From: Deltaproteobacteria bacterium
GTDB lineage: Bacteria; Desulfobacterota; GWC2-55-46; DRME01
NCBI GenBank assembly: GCA_011375175.1
Contig: DRME01000121.1
Coordinates: 1-39,597 of the forward strand
DNA length: 39,597 bases
Direction: 5' to 3'
A model generated the notes under the pieces. That model saw nothing but the letters and a program-made list of their open reading frames with translations. It was not told the origin of the DNA and searched no databases. The translations under genes were made by a program, and so were the position numbers. Below are positions 8,094-17,878 of the stretch, piece after piece. Numbering within the stretch: position 1 is the stretch's first letter; each line of letters starts with the position of its first letter.

Positions 8094-9611
8094 TCACTCG
8101 CTGACGACGACCCTGTTCTTGCCGCGGGCCTTCGCCATATACATCGCCTTATCGGCCTTGTAGAGAAGTTCTTCAATCGTCTCGGCGTCGCGGGGGAATT
8201 CGGCCACGCCGAGACTTATGGTGGGCCATTCCCTGAAGGGCATGCCCTTGATTACGGAGCCGTACTTTTCAACGCCCTTTCTTATCCTCTCGGCTATGAC
8301 AAAGGCGTCTATCTTGGACGTATAGGGGAGTATGACGCCGAACTCCTCTCCCCCGAAGCGCGCCACCACGTCTATGGAGCGCACGGCGTCCCTTATGGCC
8401 GTGGCCGTGCCCTTGAGGACCTCGTCGCCCACGAGATGGCCGTAACGGTCGTTGAGCGCCTTGAAGTCGTCGATGTCTATTATGAATATCGAAAAGTTCT
8501 CGCTGTGACGCTTGGCGCGCTCGGCCTCCTCGAAGAGCCTCTCCTGGAAGTAGCGCCGGTTGAAGATGCCCGTGAGCTCGTCGGTCACCGAGATGACCTT
8601 GAGCTCCTCTATCATGTTGTAGTAGACGCCCCGCTCGATGGCAATCGAGGCGTAGTTGGAGAGGGAGAGGAGGAGCTTGAGGTCCTCCTCGGAGAAGACC
8701 TCGCCGGTGATCTTGTCCGAGAGATTGAGCACGCCTATGACGCGCGACTCCATGCGGAGCGGGATGGAGACGAAGCTCTTTGTCTTGTAGCGGGGCCTGT
8801 TCTTGCGGGCCGGCCCCTCCTTCTCGATGTCGGTGACGATGACGGGCCTGCCGCTCTCCACTATGGAGCCGGCGATGCCCTCGCCGCAGCGTATCTTGAG
8901 GTTCTCCGCGATACTCTTGTCCATGCCCTTGGCGGCCTTGACCGACAGCGAGGTTCCGTCGTTTTCGAGCAGCAGCACCGAGCCCTGTTCGGCTCCGGCG
9001 AGTTCGATGGATTTGTCGAGAAGGGCCTTGAGAAGCTCTTCGCGGTCGGTGAGCGAGGCGAGCGTGCTCACGGCCTCGTCGAGCGAGTCTATGGACCTGA
9101 GCGGGCCCCTGCGCGACTCCCTGCGCCGCAGCTCGCTGGCGCACAGGCCCTTGGCGTGGAGCCCCCTGAGAACGGGCACGGCCAGCTTTTCGACGAAACC
9201 GGGGAGGGTGAAGAGTTCGTGGGGGGACATGGTCCTCACGTCGTCGGCTCCTCCGGCGCCCCTCGAGCTTGCGACGACACCGCTGAGGTGACACCGTCCG
9301 CCGACGATGGCGAGCGCGCTGGACGAGTCGAGGAAGACGGGGATTACGAAGCTGAAAAGCTCCTTATGGCACTTGAAGATATATATGCTCTTGGTGCGCA
9401 GCGCCTTTGCAACGGCCCGCGCACAGCTCTCCGCGCAACGGCGTCCGCCCTCGCTCTCGAGCTCGACCCTGCAGACGCGGTTCTCCACCGAAGGGGGGAC
9501 GATGATCTTGCCGTCGGCCCCGCTGAGAGAGATGGGGATGTTGAGGAGACCCGACAGCCCGGCCTGGAACTCACGCCATAATGTGAGGTCGAGATTCAAC
9601 GTTGAAGACAC
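8094..9611 (-). CDS. PocR-GAF-GGDEF diguanylate cyclase
   Basis: 505 residues. N-terminal PocR-type sensory domain (about 8-155) with its conserved cysteines (C47, C59, C63, C81, C107; motif FKCHKELF). A GAF domain follows (about 180-330; RCGEGIAGSIV, SIPLRMESRVIGVLNL), then GGDEF (about 340-505). The cyclase is intact: DIDDFKALND has both metal aspartates, ARFGGEEF carries GGEEF (420-424), and RSID (411-414) matches the inhibitory I-site. The start is taken as GTG at 9611, with GGAGAG nine bases upstream; an ATG at 9671 would add a poorly conserved extension. PocR domains are thought to bind small hydrocarbon derivatives; the ligand here is unknown. It is followed 104 bp later by the HD-GYP gene. 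Confidence 0.9.
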   Translation of the reverse strand: MSSTLNLDLTLWREFQAGLSGLLNIPISLSGADGKIIVPPSVENRVCRVELESEGGRRCAESCARAVAKALRTKSIYIFKCHKELFSFVIPVFLDSSSALAIVGGRCHLSGVVASSRGAGGADDVRTMSPHELFTLPGFVEKLAVPVLRGLHAKGLCASELRRRESRRGPLRSIDSLDEAVSTLASLTDREELLKALLDKSIELAGAEQGSVLLLENDGTSLSVKAAKGMDKSIAENLKIRCGEGIAGSIVESGRPVIVTDIEKEGPARKNRPRYKTKSFVSIPLRMESRVIGVLNLSDKITGEVFSEEDLKLLLSLSNYASIAIERGVYYNMIEELKVISVTDELTGIFNRRYFQERLFEEAERAKRHSENFSIFIIDIDDFKALNDRYGHLVGDEVLKGTATAIRDAVRSIDVVARFGGEEFGVILPYTSKIDAFVIAERIRKGVEKYGSVIKGMPFREWPTISLGVAEFPRDAETIEELLYKADKAMYMAKARGKNRVVVSE

Positions 9612-9857
9612 TCGATGGGGCTCTCCATGCACTATGATTCCGCAGCGACCCGCCGCCCGGCCGCCCGGCATGGGACGGCTACTTCATGGTATCACAAAAA
9701 CAGAAAAAACGCCACCTCCGAATAAAGCCCCCGCCTCGAAGCACGGGGCGCAGAGACGGTCGGGGCCGGCGCACGGGACGACGCCCGTCACGGCGGCCCC
9801 TTCGCAGACCTGCGGCGCGGCGGCGGCGTCCGCCCGGCCGGGCCGGAAGGCGGCGGG

Positions 9858-10769
9858 TCAGCGCTGCAGCAGCTTGCCCTTCCTCCCCTTCCACGCAAGG
9901 AGGATCGGGCTTGCCACGAAGATGGATGAGTAGGTGCCTACGAGCACACCGAGGAAGAGTGTGAGCGAGAAGTCGTGGATGACCTCGCCGCCCAGGAAGA
10001 GGAGGGCGACGAGGACGAGCAAGGTGGTGAGAGAAGTGACGATGGTGCGCCTCAAGACCTCGTTGATGGACCTGTTCACAAGAAGCGGGAGTTCTTCCCT
10101 GGTCTTGCGACGGAGGTTCTCGCGTATCCTGTCGAAGACGACGACCGTGTCGGTGAGGGAGTACCCTGCGATGGTGAGCAGCGCCGTCACGATGAGAAAG
10201 TTTATCTCCCTGTCCATGACGAAGAGCACGCCGAGCACGGCCAGCACGTCATGGAAGGTGGCGGCCACGGCGGCCACGCCGAAGCGCAGCTCGAAGCGCC
10301 ATGCCACGTACAGGAGTATCAGGGCCAGCGCTATGACGATGGCCGTCAGGGCGTCGCGCTGGAGCTTGCCTCCCACGGTGGGCCCGACCTCGGTGGTCTG
10401 TTCCACCTCGAAGGGGTTGCCGGCGAGCCCGGACTTGAAGACTTCGCCTATGGCCGCCGAGACACCGCGCAGGTCGCCTCCTTCGGGCTTGACCTTGACC
10501 AGAAGCCTCGTGGGATCGGCGAACTGCTGCAGGTCGGCGTCCACGTAGCCCGACTCCTTGAGGAGGCTTCTCACCTCTTCGATGGCGTAGGGCTTCTCGA
10601 AACGGAACTGGATCGCTATGCCGCCGGAGAAATCGGTGCCGAGCTTGGCCTTGCCAAGCGGTATGGCCACGGCGGCCGCCAGTCCCACCAGGACCATGAC
10701 GGTCGAGAATACAAGGGCTATCCTGCTCTTGCCGAGAAAGTCGAACCTGCTCTCCCCTAAGATGTCCAT
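9858..10769 (-). CDS. secF: Protein translocase subunit SecF
   Basis: 303 residues. Inner-membrane RND-type partner of SecD that uses proton-motive force to help preprotein translocation through SecYEG. Helix 1 is at about 17-37, followed by the periplasmic P1-like segment with GTDFSGGIAIQF, then five more helices (about 130-290) including the conserved TIAGYSLTDTVVVFDRIREN region. The ATG at 10769 has GGAGG four bases upstream. It is the last gene of lipoprotein-tgt-yajC-secD-secF, 67 bp after secD. The 246 bp downstream hold only GC-rich sequence and no supported gene. Confidence 0.97.
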   Translation of the reverse strand: MDILGESRFDFLGKSRIALVFSTVMVLVGLAAAVAIPLGKAKLGTDFSGGIAIQFRFEKPYAIEEVRSLLKESGYVDADLQQFADPTRLLVKVKPEGGDLRGVSAAIGEVFKSGLAGNPFEVEQTTEVGPTVGGKLQRDALTAIVIALALILLYVAWRFELRFGVAAVAATFHDVLAVLGVLFVMDREINFLIVTALLTIAGYSLTDTVVVFDRIRENLRRKTREELPLLVNRSINEVLRRTIVTSLTTLLVLVALLFLGGEVIHDFSLTLFLGVLVGTYSSIFVASPILLAWKGRKGKLLQR

Positions 10770-10836
10770 CGAGCCTCCACGAGCGATGCACGGGGCCGCC
10801 GTCCCATGGGGCGGCGGCCCGCCCGTCCTTTCATAT

Positions 10837-12423
10837 TCATATGCTCAGCCTGCTGACCCTGAGCTTGTCGTTCTGGATGTCGAGCGCCACCTTGGTGCCC
10901 ACCAGGGCGGTAAAGAGGTTTATGAGGATGCCGAGACCGAGGGTCACGGCAAAGCCCTTTATGGGGCCGCTTCCGTACTGGTAGAGGACGGCCGCCGTTA
11001 TGAGGGTCGTCACGTGGGAGTCGACGATGGTCCACCATGCGTGGTCGTAGCCGGCGTCCACGGCCGAGCGCGGCGTCCTCCCGGCCCGCAGCTCCTCCTT
11101 TATCCTCTCGAAGATGAGCACGTTGCTGTCCACGCCCATGCCTATGGTGAGTATTATGCCCGCTATACCGGGCAGCGTGAGCGTTGCGTTGAAGCAGGCC
11201 ATGGCGCCGAGCAGCATGATGATGTTGAGCATCACGGCCACGTCGGCGATGACGCCGGCCACCCTGTAGTAGAGGACCATGAAGACCAGCACGAGCAGCC
11301 CTCCTATGGTGACGGCCCTTATGCCGGCCTCGATGGAGTCGTGGCCGAGCGTGGGGCCGACGGTGACGTTCTGGATGATCGTCACCGGAGCGGGCAGCGC
11401 GCCCGCGCGGAGCACTATCGCCAGGTCCGTGGCCTCCTCGTGGGTGAAGCCTCCCGATATCTGGGCCCTGCCGCCGGCTATCCTCTCCCGTATCTGCGGG
11501 GCCGAGTGGACGTTGCCGTCGAGGATGATGGCCAGCCGCTTGCCCACGTTGCGGGCCGTTATCCTCTCGAATATGCGCGAGCCCGTGGAATCGAAGGTGA
11601 GGGAGACGTAGGGCTCGTTGAACTGCGTGTCGATCTGGACGCGGGCGTCGGAAAGGGTATCGCCCGTAAGGAGCGTTTCCTTCTTCACGAGGTAGGGCTC
11701 CTCGACGACCCGCCCGCTCGCCGGGTCCCTGGCGCGCTTGTAGAGGATCTCCGTGCCCGGAGGCGGTCCCTTCTCGAGCGCCTCGTAGACGTCGTGCTCC
11801 TCGTCGAGGAGCTTGAACTCGAGGACGGCCGTCTTGCCTATGAGCTTTATGGCCCGCTCCGGGTCCCTGAGCCCCGGGAGCTGCACCACTATCTGGCGCG
11901 TGCCCTGGCGCTGGATGACGGGCTCGCGCACGCCGAACCTGTCTATCCTGTTGCGTATCGTCTCCAGGGCCTGGGAGCTCGCCCACTCCTTGATGCGCCT
12001 TGCCTCGGCATCCATGAGGGAGAAGGCCAGGCGCCCCGGCGACTCGGCGGGCCTGTCGAACTGGGGGAACCGTTCGGCCACGAGCTGGTTTATCCTGCCG
12101 CGGTCCCCGTCGTCCTTGTAGGTGACGACCACCGTGTCGTTGCCCTCGAGCTTCACGGTCACCTGGCGCAGGCCCTTTTTCTTCAGCTCCGCCTCCATGG
12201 AGCCCGCAAGCCTCGCCGTATAGTTCTCGACGGCCTTTTCCTGGTCCACGTCGAGCACCAGGTGCATGCCGCCCTGGAGGTCGAGCCCGAGGGTTATCTT
12301 CGGTATGTAGTCGACCCAGAAGTCCGGCAGATACCGGGCGTACTTGGTCGACGGCAGAAAGAGCGCCAGCGCCAGCACGGAGAATGTGCCAAGCAGCACG
12401 AGACGCCAGAATATGCTTTTCAT
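10837..12423 (-). CDS. secD: Protein translocase subunit SecD
   Basis: 528 residues, six-helix RND-like topology: helix 1 at about 8-24, a large periplasmic region with LGLDLQGGMHLVLDV (about 46-60), then helices from about residue 355 onward with GIAGIILTIGMGVDSNVLIFERIKEE and AVTLGLGILINLFTALVGTK. Works with SecF and YajC to drive late steps of Sec export. It lies 76 bp after yajC and 67 bp before secF on the same strand. A GGAG lies ten bases before the ATG. Confidence 0.97.
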   Translation of the reverse strand: MKSIFWRLVLLGTFSVLALALFLPSTKYARYLPDFWVDYIPKITLGLDLQGGMHLVLDVDQEKAVENYTARLAGSMEAELKKKGLRQVTVKLEGNDTVVVTYKDDGDRGRINQLVAERFPQFDRPAESPGRLAFSLMDAEARRIKEWASSQALETIRNRIDRFGVREPVIQRQGTRQIVVQLPGLRDPERAIKLIGKTAVLEFKLLDEEHDVYEALEKGPPPGTEILYKRARDPASGRVVEEPYLVKKETLLTGDTLSDARVQIDTQFNEPYVSLTFDSTGSRIFERITARNVGKRLAIILDGNVHSAPQIRERIAGGRAQISGGFTHEEATDLAIVLRAGALPAPVTIIQNVTVGPTLGHDSIEAGIRAVTIGGLLVLVFMVLYYRVAGVIADVAVMLNIIMLLGAMACFNATLTLPGIAGIILTIGMGVDSNVLIFERIKEELRAGRTPRSAVDAGYDHAWWTIVDSHVTTLITAAVLYQYGSGPIKGFAVTLGLGILINLFTALVGTKVALDIQNDKLRVSRLSI

Positions 12424-12499
12424 ATGGCTAAGACTCCGTTTTCCATGACCTTTTCCCGCCCCCGCGGACCTCGGCGCAACCTCCCCCTCAGGCGCCGGT

Positions 12500-12823
12500 T
12501 CAGCCCTCGTGGGGCTTTCTCACGGCGATGGCCTCCTTGGCGACCTTCACCCTCACGTTCTCCGATATCTCCATGGTCACCGTCTCCTCGCCCACCGAGG
12601 TGAGGCGGCCGTGGAGTCCGCCCTGGGTTATGACGCTGTCGCCCTTTGTGAGCTTGCCGAGCATCTCCTTGTGCTCGCGGGCCTTCTTCTGCTGCGGCCG
12701 GATGAGAAGAAAGTAGAAGATGACGAAGAGTATGATGAGCGGGACCATGCTGATGATCCCCGAGGCCGCGGGAGGCGGCCCCTCCTGGGCATGGGCCAAT
12801 GTGGGTCCGAAGATAAAAAACAC
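12500..12823 (-). CDS. yajC: Sec translocase accessory protein YajC
   Basis: 107 residues. A short N-terminal segment (MFFIFGPTLAHAQEG) resembles a signal sequence. It is followed by one helix (about 22-42; SMVPLIILFVIFYFLLIRPQQKK) and the conserved cytoplasmic part (GDSVITQGGLHGRL). The IRPQQKK boundary is typical of YajC. The start is GTG at 12823, with AGGAGG nine bases upstream. It lies between tgt and secD, the usual arrangement. Confidence 0.95.
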   Translation of the reverse strand: MFFIFGPTLAHAQEGPPPAASGIISMVPLIILFVIFYFLLIRPQQKKAREHKEMLGKLTKGDSVITQGGLHGRLTSVGEETVTMEISENVRVKVAKEAIAVRKPHEG

Positions 12824-12855
12824 GTCGAGTTACCTCCTTTGTGTGCGTAATGGCG

Positions 12856-13986
<1,131 letters not shown>

Positions 13987-14454
13987 TCAGAGGAGTTCTG
14001 CCGCGCCGATGGGCTCCCAGGCGGCGCTTCGCACGAGCCATCGGTCGTCTCTGCGGACGAAGACCACCGAAAAGCGAAGGGCCGAGGCCTCGTCCGGTAT
14101 GACCTCGGAGAGCGAGACGCGCCCGCCGCCCCTCACAAAGAGGACCCTCGCGTCCACCAGGGCCCGCTCGCCCTCGACCTCTATGTCCACGTCGCGCAGG
14201 AAGACGGTGAGCCTCTCGCCCGTCAGAAGCCGCCGCAGCAGAAGCGCCCGGAGGGAGCGGCGGTCGTTGCCGGCGTCGTCACTGTAGTCGTCGGCCACAT
14301 AGCCCATGAGGGACTTAACGTCGTTGTTCTCGGCGGCTTCGGCGCCGAGACGGACGATGTGGCGGATCACGTCCTCGTCAGGCAGGGAGCGCGACGTGCA
14401 GCCCCACATGAGCACCGCCAGCAGCAAAACCCAGAACTTCCCAAAAGCTCTCAT
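13987..14454 (-). CDS. Predicted lipoprotein, possible NTF2-like fold
   Basis: 155 residues. Signal peptide MRAFGKFWVLLLAVLMWGC ends in a lipobox, with Cys19 the predicted lipidated residue. The mature part (VRLGAEAAENNDVKSLMGYV, then alternating strands ending in VVFVRRDDRWLVRSAAWEP) has the helix-then-sheet pattern of small NTF2/SnoaL-like proteins; this is a fold guess, not a function. The ATG at 14454 has GGGAGG six bases upstream; a longer reading frame runs into repeat R3 and is rejected. It heads the tgt-yajC-secDF operon. Confidence 0.75.
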   Translation of the reverse strand: MRAFGKFWVLLLAVLMWGCTSRSLPDEDVIRHIVRLGAEAAENNDVKSLMGYVADDYSDDAGNDRRSLRALLLRRLLTGERLTVFLRDVDIEVEGERALVDARVLFVRGGGRVSLSEVIPDEASALRFSVVFVRRDDRWLVRSAAWEPIGAAELL

Positions 14455-14470
14455 ACGAAACCTCCCATAG

Positions 14471-14660
14471 CCGGGGGAAACCTTCTGTAGAAGGGCCATA
14501 GGCCCACGGTTCCCTCATACTCCCTCCAAAAACTTTTAATGCGAGTTGGTTTCCCCCTGTTTTGCCAGGCAAAACAGGGGGAAACCAACTCGTATTGAAA
14601 GTCCTTGAAGGGGGTCTGGGGGAAACTTTCTTCAGAAAGTTTCCCCCAGGGTAATTAATG
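14471..14660. repeat. R-family hairpin repeat, copy R3 (inverted orientation)
   Basis: Carries the same modules in reverse order to R1/R5/R6: a hairpin variant with a GGGCC-ATA-GGCCC side arm, the flank CTCCAAAAACTTTTAATGCGAG, the 26-bp central stem, the flank TATTGAAAGTCCTTGAAGGGGG, then a hairpin CTGGGGGAAACTTTC with its complement, and GGGTAATTAATG. It ends 17 bp from the ATG of the lipoprotein gene, so it must lie in that operon's leader or promoter region. Palindrome P2 abuts it directly. Confidence 0.85.
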
Positions 14661-14732
14661 GCGGCGGCCAGGGGGTCGGACCGCGCCAGGCGGGGTTGTT
14701 ACGCCTTTGCGGTCCGACCCCCTGGCCGCCGC
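14661..14732. repeat. P-family palindrome, copy P2
   Basis: Arms GCGGCGGCCAGGGGGTCGGA and their complement are perfect over about 24 bp. The centre is the shared core GCGCCAGGCGGGG, spacer, TTACGCCTTTGCGG. It abuts R3 on one side and lies 79 bp from the stop codon of the SLC13 gene on the other. No T-run follows on either strand, so it is not a standard intrinsic terminator. The rest of 14733-14811 holds nothing I recognise. Confidence 0.8.
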
Positions 14733-14811
14733 GCAAGCACTCTCACATGCAACGGAGTCCGAGGCGGCCCCGGACATCCGCCCCTTACACGGAAAGGCTC
14801 CACGGCAAAGG

Positions 14812-16344
14812 TCAAGTCCATCCCATGAGCGGGCACAGTATCATGAGTCCCGCCATGATGACGGCGAACCCCCCTATATCGAAGAGTATGCCCTTTCGCA
14901 CCATCGTGAGGATCGGCACGAGTCCCGACCCGTAGACGATGGCGTTGGGCGGCGTGGAGACGGGGAGCATGAAGCCGAAGCTCGCGCCGAGACAGGCGCC
15001 GAGCGCGGGCGGCATGGCCGGCACGCCGGCGCCCTGGGCCACGGCTATGACGACGGGGATGACCATGTTGGCCGAGGCCGTGTTCGATGTCGTCTCGCTG
15101 AGTATGATGGCGAGGAGGGTCCCTATGGCCGTTATGGCCCAGAGCTCGGATGCGCCCGTAAGTCCCGTGAGTCCGCGGCCGAAGGCCTCGGCCAGTCCCG
15201 TCGAGAACATGAGCTTTCCGAGGCTCAGTCCCCCGCCGAAGAGGAGTATGGTGCCCCAGTCTATGCGCGCGGCCCTCCCCCAGTCCATGGTGAAGCGGCG
15301 CTCCTTCCAGGAGACGGGCAGCACGAAGAGGAGGGAGGCGGCGGCGACGGCGACGATGCCGGAGTTGAGCCGCGAGGCGAGGAGCCTGAATATCTCCGAG
15401 TCCTTGCCCGCCGCAAGGCCCACGATGCTGGGCAGGACCCAGAGGACGACGGCCGCGGCGAAGGCGGCGGCCGTGTTCTTCTCGCCGCGGCTCATGGGGC
15501 CGAGCCGCGCGCGGGCCCCGGCCACGTAGCCGGCCACGCCGCTGACGGCCCCGTCGGAGCGGCTGTAAAGGGGGCCGACGATGAGGAAGAGGTAGAGGAA
15601 CATGGCGGCCGTAATGGGGAGGGCGAAGACCATCCACTCGAAGAAGGTCACCTTCACGCCTATGAGCTCGTTCATCATGCCGATGCCTATGATGTTGGGA
15701 GGCGTGCCTATGGGCGTCGCTATGCCGCCCACCGAGGCGCCGTAGGCTATCATGAGCATCATGGCCGTGGAAAAACGGTCCCGTCTCGGCCCGCCGCCCG
15801 CGCCGCTTCTCATCTCGCCCATGGCTCCGAGCACGCCCACTCCTATGGGCAGCATCATGGCCGTGGCGGCCGTGTTGCTTATCCACATGGAGGCGACGGC
15901 CGAGATGAGGCCGAAGGTGAAGAGAAGGCGCAGCGGACTCTCTTCGAGGAAGCGGATAGAGAAGATGGCGAAGGCGAAGCGGCGGTCGAGACCGTGGTGT
16001 GTTATCGAGGCTGCCAGTATGAAGCTACCTATGAAGAGGAAGACCAGGGGGTCTGCGAAGGGGGCGAGCACCGTCTTCGCCGGCGCCACGCCGAGCATGA
16101 TGTTGAGCACCGCCCCTATGAGCGCGGCGGCCGGGAGCGGCACGGCCTCGCTGAGCCAGAGCACGAGCACGGCCCCCACGACGGCGAGGAGCTTGTGGGC
16201 CTCGGCGGAGAGGGAAGGGGCCGGCATGAGGTAGAGAACGAAGAAGACGAGCGGGGCGAGCACGAATCCCGCGGCGCTTCTCATCCTCTCGAAGCGCTCC
16301 TCGGCCTCCGTTAGGACCTCCTCTATGGGCGCCTCCCGGCCCAA
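14812..16344 (-). CDS. SLC13/DASS-family sodium-coupled anion transporter
   Basis: About 510 residues, with roughly 11-12 hydrophobic segments. Both Ser-Asn-Thr signature loops of the divalent anion:sodium symporters are present: WISNTAATAMMLPI and SETTSNTASANMVIPV, plus GTPPNIIGIGM and STPPNAIVYGSG. Substrates in the family include dicarboxylates, citrate, sulfate and phosphate; sequence alone does not decide. The frame begins at TTG 16344, four bases after the stop of the small upstream gene, suggesting translational coupling. An internal ATG at 16284 would cut into the conserved N-terminal stretch EERFERMRSAAGF, so the upstream start is preferred but unproven. Confidence 0.88.
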   Translation of the reverse strand: MGREAPIEEVLTEAEERFERMRSAAGFVLAPLVFFVLYLMPAPSLSAEAHKLLAVVGAVLVLWLSEAVPLPAAALIGAVLNIMLGVAPAKTVLAPFADPLVFLFIGSFILAASITHHGLDRRFAFAIFSIRFLEESPLRLLFTFGLISAVASMWISNTAATAMMLPIGVGVLGAMGEMRSGAGGGPRRDRFSTAMMLMIAYGASVGGIATPIGTPPNIIGIGMMNELIGVKVTFFEWMVFALPITAAMFLYLFLIVGPLYSRSDGAVSGVAGYVAGARARLGPMSRGEKNTAAAFAAAVVLWVLPSIVGLAAGKDSEIFRLLASRLNSGIVAVAAASLLFVLPVSWKERRFTMDWGRAARIDWGTILLFGGGLSLGKLMFSTGLAEAFGRGLTGLTGASELWAITAIGTLLAIILSETTSNTASANMVIPVVIAVAQGAGVPAMPPALGACLGASFGFMLPVSTPPNAIVYGSGLVPILTMVRKGILFDIGGFAVIMAGLMILCPLMGWT

Positions 16345-16348
16345 GGCT

Positions 16349-16672
16349 TCAGTCTTCTGCGGCGTCAGCGCCGCCGGCCTCCCCGGCCTCGCGCCGCCTT
16401 GCGCCGCTGTGCTCGGCGACCATCCTCGTGGTCCGAAGCGCCCCGCCCGCGGCCTGCCCTATGAGCACGGCCGTGACGACGAGCGGGATGACCTCGTAGG
16501 AGAAACCCATGAGCCTGCGCATGGCTATGTTTATCAGTATGGGCACGTAGAGACACCGGGCCCAGGGCCGCGAGAGCTTTCTGTACCCCCTGCGCAGGTA
16601 ACCGAAGGGGACGTTCACCGCCGCGGCGGTGAGCAGAAAAAGCATGAGCTGTACGTTGTATGAATGGAGCAA
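16349..16672 (-). CDS. Small conserved membrane protein paired with the SLC13 gene
   Basis: About 107 residues from TTG at 16672, which has GGAGG nine bases upstream, or 98 from the ATG at 16645. Two or three hydrophobic segments: LMLFLLTAAAVNVPFGYLRR, LYVPILINIAMRR and VIPLVVTAVLIGQAAGG. The middle NVPFGYLRRGYRKLSRPW looks like a conserved cytoplasmic loop. It ends four bases before the transporter start, so a subunit or accessory role is plausible. I do not recognise a named family. The frame opens further into repeat R4 but without support. Confidence 0.6.
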   Translation of the reverse strand: MLHSYNVQLMLFLLTAAAVNVPFGYLRRGYRKLSRPWARCLYVPILINIAMRRLMGFSYEVIPLVVTAVLIGQAAGGALRTTRMVAEHSGARRREAGEAGGADAAED

Positions 16673-16689
16673 CGGCGATGACCTCCGAC

Positions 16690-16730
16690 TGGTTTTCCCC
16701 TGTCTTGCTTGGCAGAACAGGGGAAAACCA
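16690..16730. repeat. R-family central hairpin only, copy R4
   Basis: An isolated hairpin: TGGTTTTCCCCTGT (16690-16703) pairs with ACAGGGGAAAACCA (16717-16730), with a TGC/GCA apex. It is the central arm of family R with one base pair shifted relative to the common GGTTTCCCCCTGT form, and lacks the outer hairpins. It overlaps the likely leader of the small membrane-protein gene. Confidence 0.65.
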
Positions 16731-16815
16731 AAGAAAGCAAGAGGAAGAAAGATGAAGGCCGCTTGGCGCAGACGCGACGCTACGGCGTCCATCAAGATTC
16801 ATCAGTTTTTCTTTG

Positions 16816-16846
16816 CTTACTTTCTTTTTCCCAAAAAGAAAGTAAG
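16816..16846. repeat. AT-rich hairpin at the pfkA stop codon
   Basis: CTTACTTTCTTTTT, a CCC loop, and AAAAAGAAAGTAAG form a perfect 14-bp hairpin ending one base before the pfkA stop. No clean T-run follows on the minus strand, so termination is only possible. The approximately 170 bp between this gene and the next hold only this hairpin and R4. Confidence 0.5.
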
Positions 16847-17875
16847 TCAGCCGAAGAAGACCTCGGCTATGCGGTAGAGTTCGAGGTCCACGGTCTTGGT
16901 CTTGCTGGTGGCCTCTTCGAGCGTCACGTCGACGATGGTGTTGCCCTGGAGGGCGACCATTCTACCAAACTTTCCCTCGTTTATCAACTCCACGGCCTTG
17001 ACGCCGTACCGGGTGGCGAGTATCCGGTCGTGGGGCGAGGGCGTGCCTCCGCGCTGGAGGTGGCCGAGCACGACGAAACGGGTCTCGTTGCCCGTGCGCT
17101 CCTCGATCTCTTTTGCCAGAAACTCGCCCACTCCGCCGAGGCGGGCATGTCCGAAGGCGTCGAGTTCCTTGTCCTTGGTGATTATGCCGCCCACTTCCTT
17201 GGGGAAGGCCCCCTCGGCGGCGACGATTATGCTGAAGTTCTTGCCCTGGGACTTGCGCTTTCTCACCATCTCGCAGACGTCGTCTATGTCGAAGGGTTTT
17301 TCCGGGATGAGAATGACGTCGGCGCCGCCGGCGATGCCGCCGTAGACGGCTATCCAGCCCGCGTGGCGGCCCATGACCTCGACGACCATGACGCGGTGGT
17401 GGGCCTCGGTCGTCGAGTGGAGCCTGTCGAGCGCCCATGTGACGATGCTTACGGCCGTATCGAAGCCGAAGGTGAAGTCCGTGCCCGAGAGGTCGTTGTC
17501 GATGGTCTTGGGTATGCCTACGACCTTTATTCCCTTGCCGTGGAGCCTTGCCGCCACGCCGAGGGTGTCGTCACCGCCTATGGCTATGAGGGCTCCGATA
17601 CCGAGACGCTCTATGTTGGAGAGGACGCGGTCCGCGTCGCCTTCGTTCTTGAAGGGGTTGGTGCGTGATGTGCCGAGGATGGTGCCGCCGCGTGGCAGAA
17701 TGCCCGATACGGTCTCGCGCGTCAGCGGTGTAACGTTGCCCTCGATCAGTCCCTTCCAGCCGTCCCTTATGCCGGTGAACTCGTAGCCGAACTGGTAGCC
17801 CCGCTTGACGACCGCCCTTATTACGGCGTTGAGCCCCGGACAGTCGCCACCGCCGGTGAGAATACCGATGTTCAT
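16847..17875 (-). CDS. pfkA: 6-phosphofructokinase, pyrophosphate-type signature
   Basis: 342 residues. Phosphorylates fructose 6-phosphate to the 1,6-bisphosphate. ILTGGGDCPGLNAVIRA opens the phosphoryl-donor site; PKTIDNDLSGTD holds the catalytic Asp; VMGRHAGWIA and the remaining fold match the family. The two donor-specificity positions read GGDDT (Asp103) and PKTIDND (Lys123). ATP enzymes such as E. coli PfkA have Gly at both, while PPi-dependent enzymes have Asp and Lys, so pyrophosphate is the predicted phosphoryl donor and the reaction would be reversible. GAGGAGG before the ATG lies inside the end of the histidine-kinase gene, three bases away. Confidence 0.93.
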   Translation of the reverse strand: MNIGILTGGGDCPGLNAVIRAVVKRGYQFGYEFTGIRDGWKGLIEGNVTPLTRETVSGILPRGGTILGTSRTNPFKNEGDADRVLSNIERLGIGALIAIGGDDTLGVAARLHGKGIKVVGIPKTIDNDLSGTDFTFGFDTAVSIVTWALDRLHSTTEAHHRVMVVEVMGRHAGWIAVYGGIAGGADVILIPEKPFDIDDVCEMVRKRKSQGKNFSIIVAAEGAFPKEVGGIITKDKELDAFGHARLGGVGEFLAKEIEERTGNETRFVVLGHLQRGGTPSPHDRILATRYGVKAVELINEGKFGRMVALQGNTIVDVTLEEATSKTKTVDLELYRIAEVFFG

Positions 17876-17878
17876 CGT

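Noticed and set aside
4647-8163. Long plus-strand frames opposite recJ and the HD-GYP gene
   Set aside because: Shadows of clearly assigned minus-strand genes; no Shine-Dalgarno, no domain pattern.
9612-9857. Possible small genes or a terminator between secF and the PocR-GGDEF gene
   Set aside because: Frames are short, GC-biased and without Shine-Dalgarno; T-runs near 9702 lack a convincing stem.
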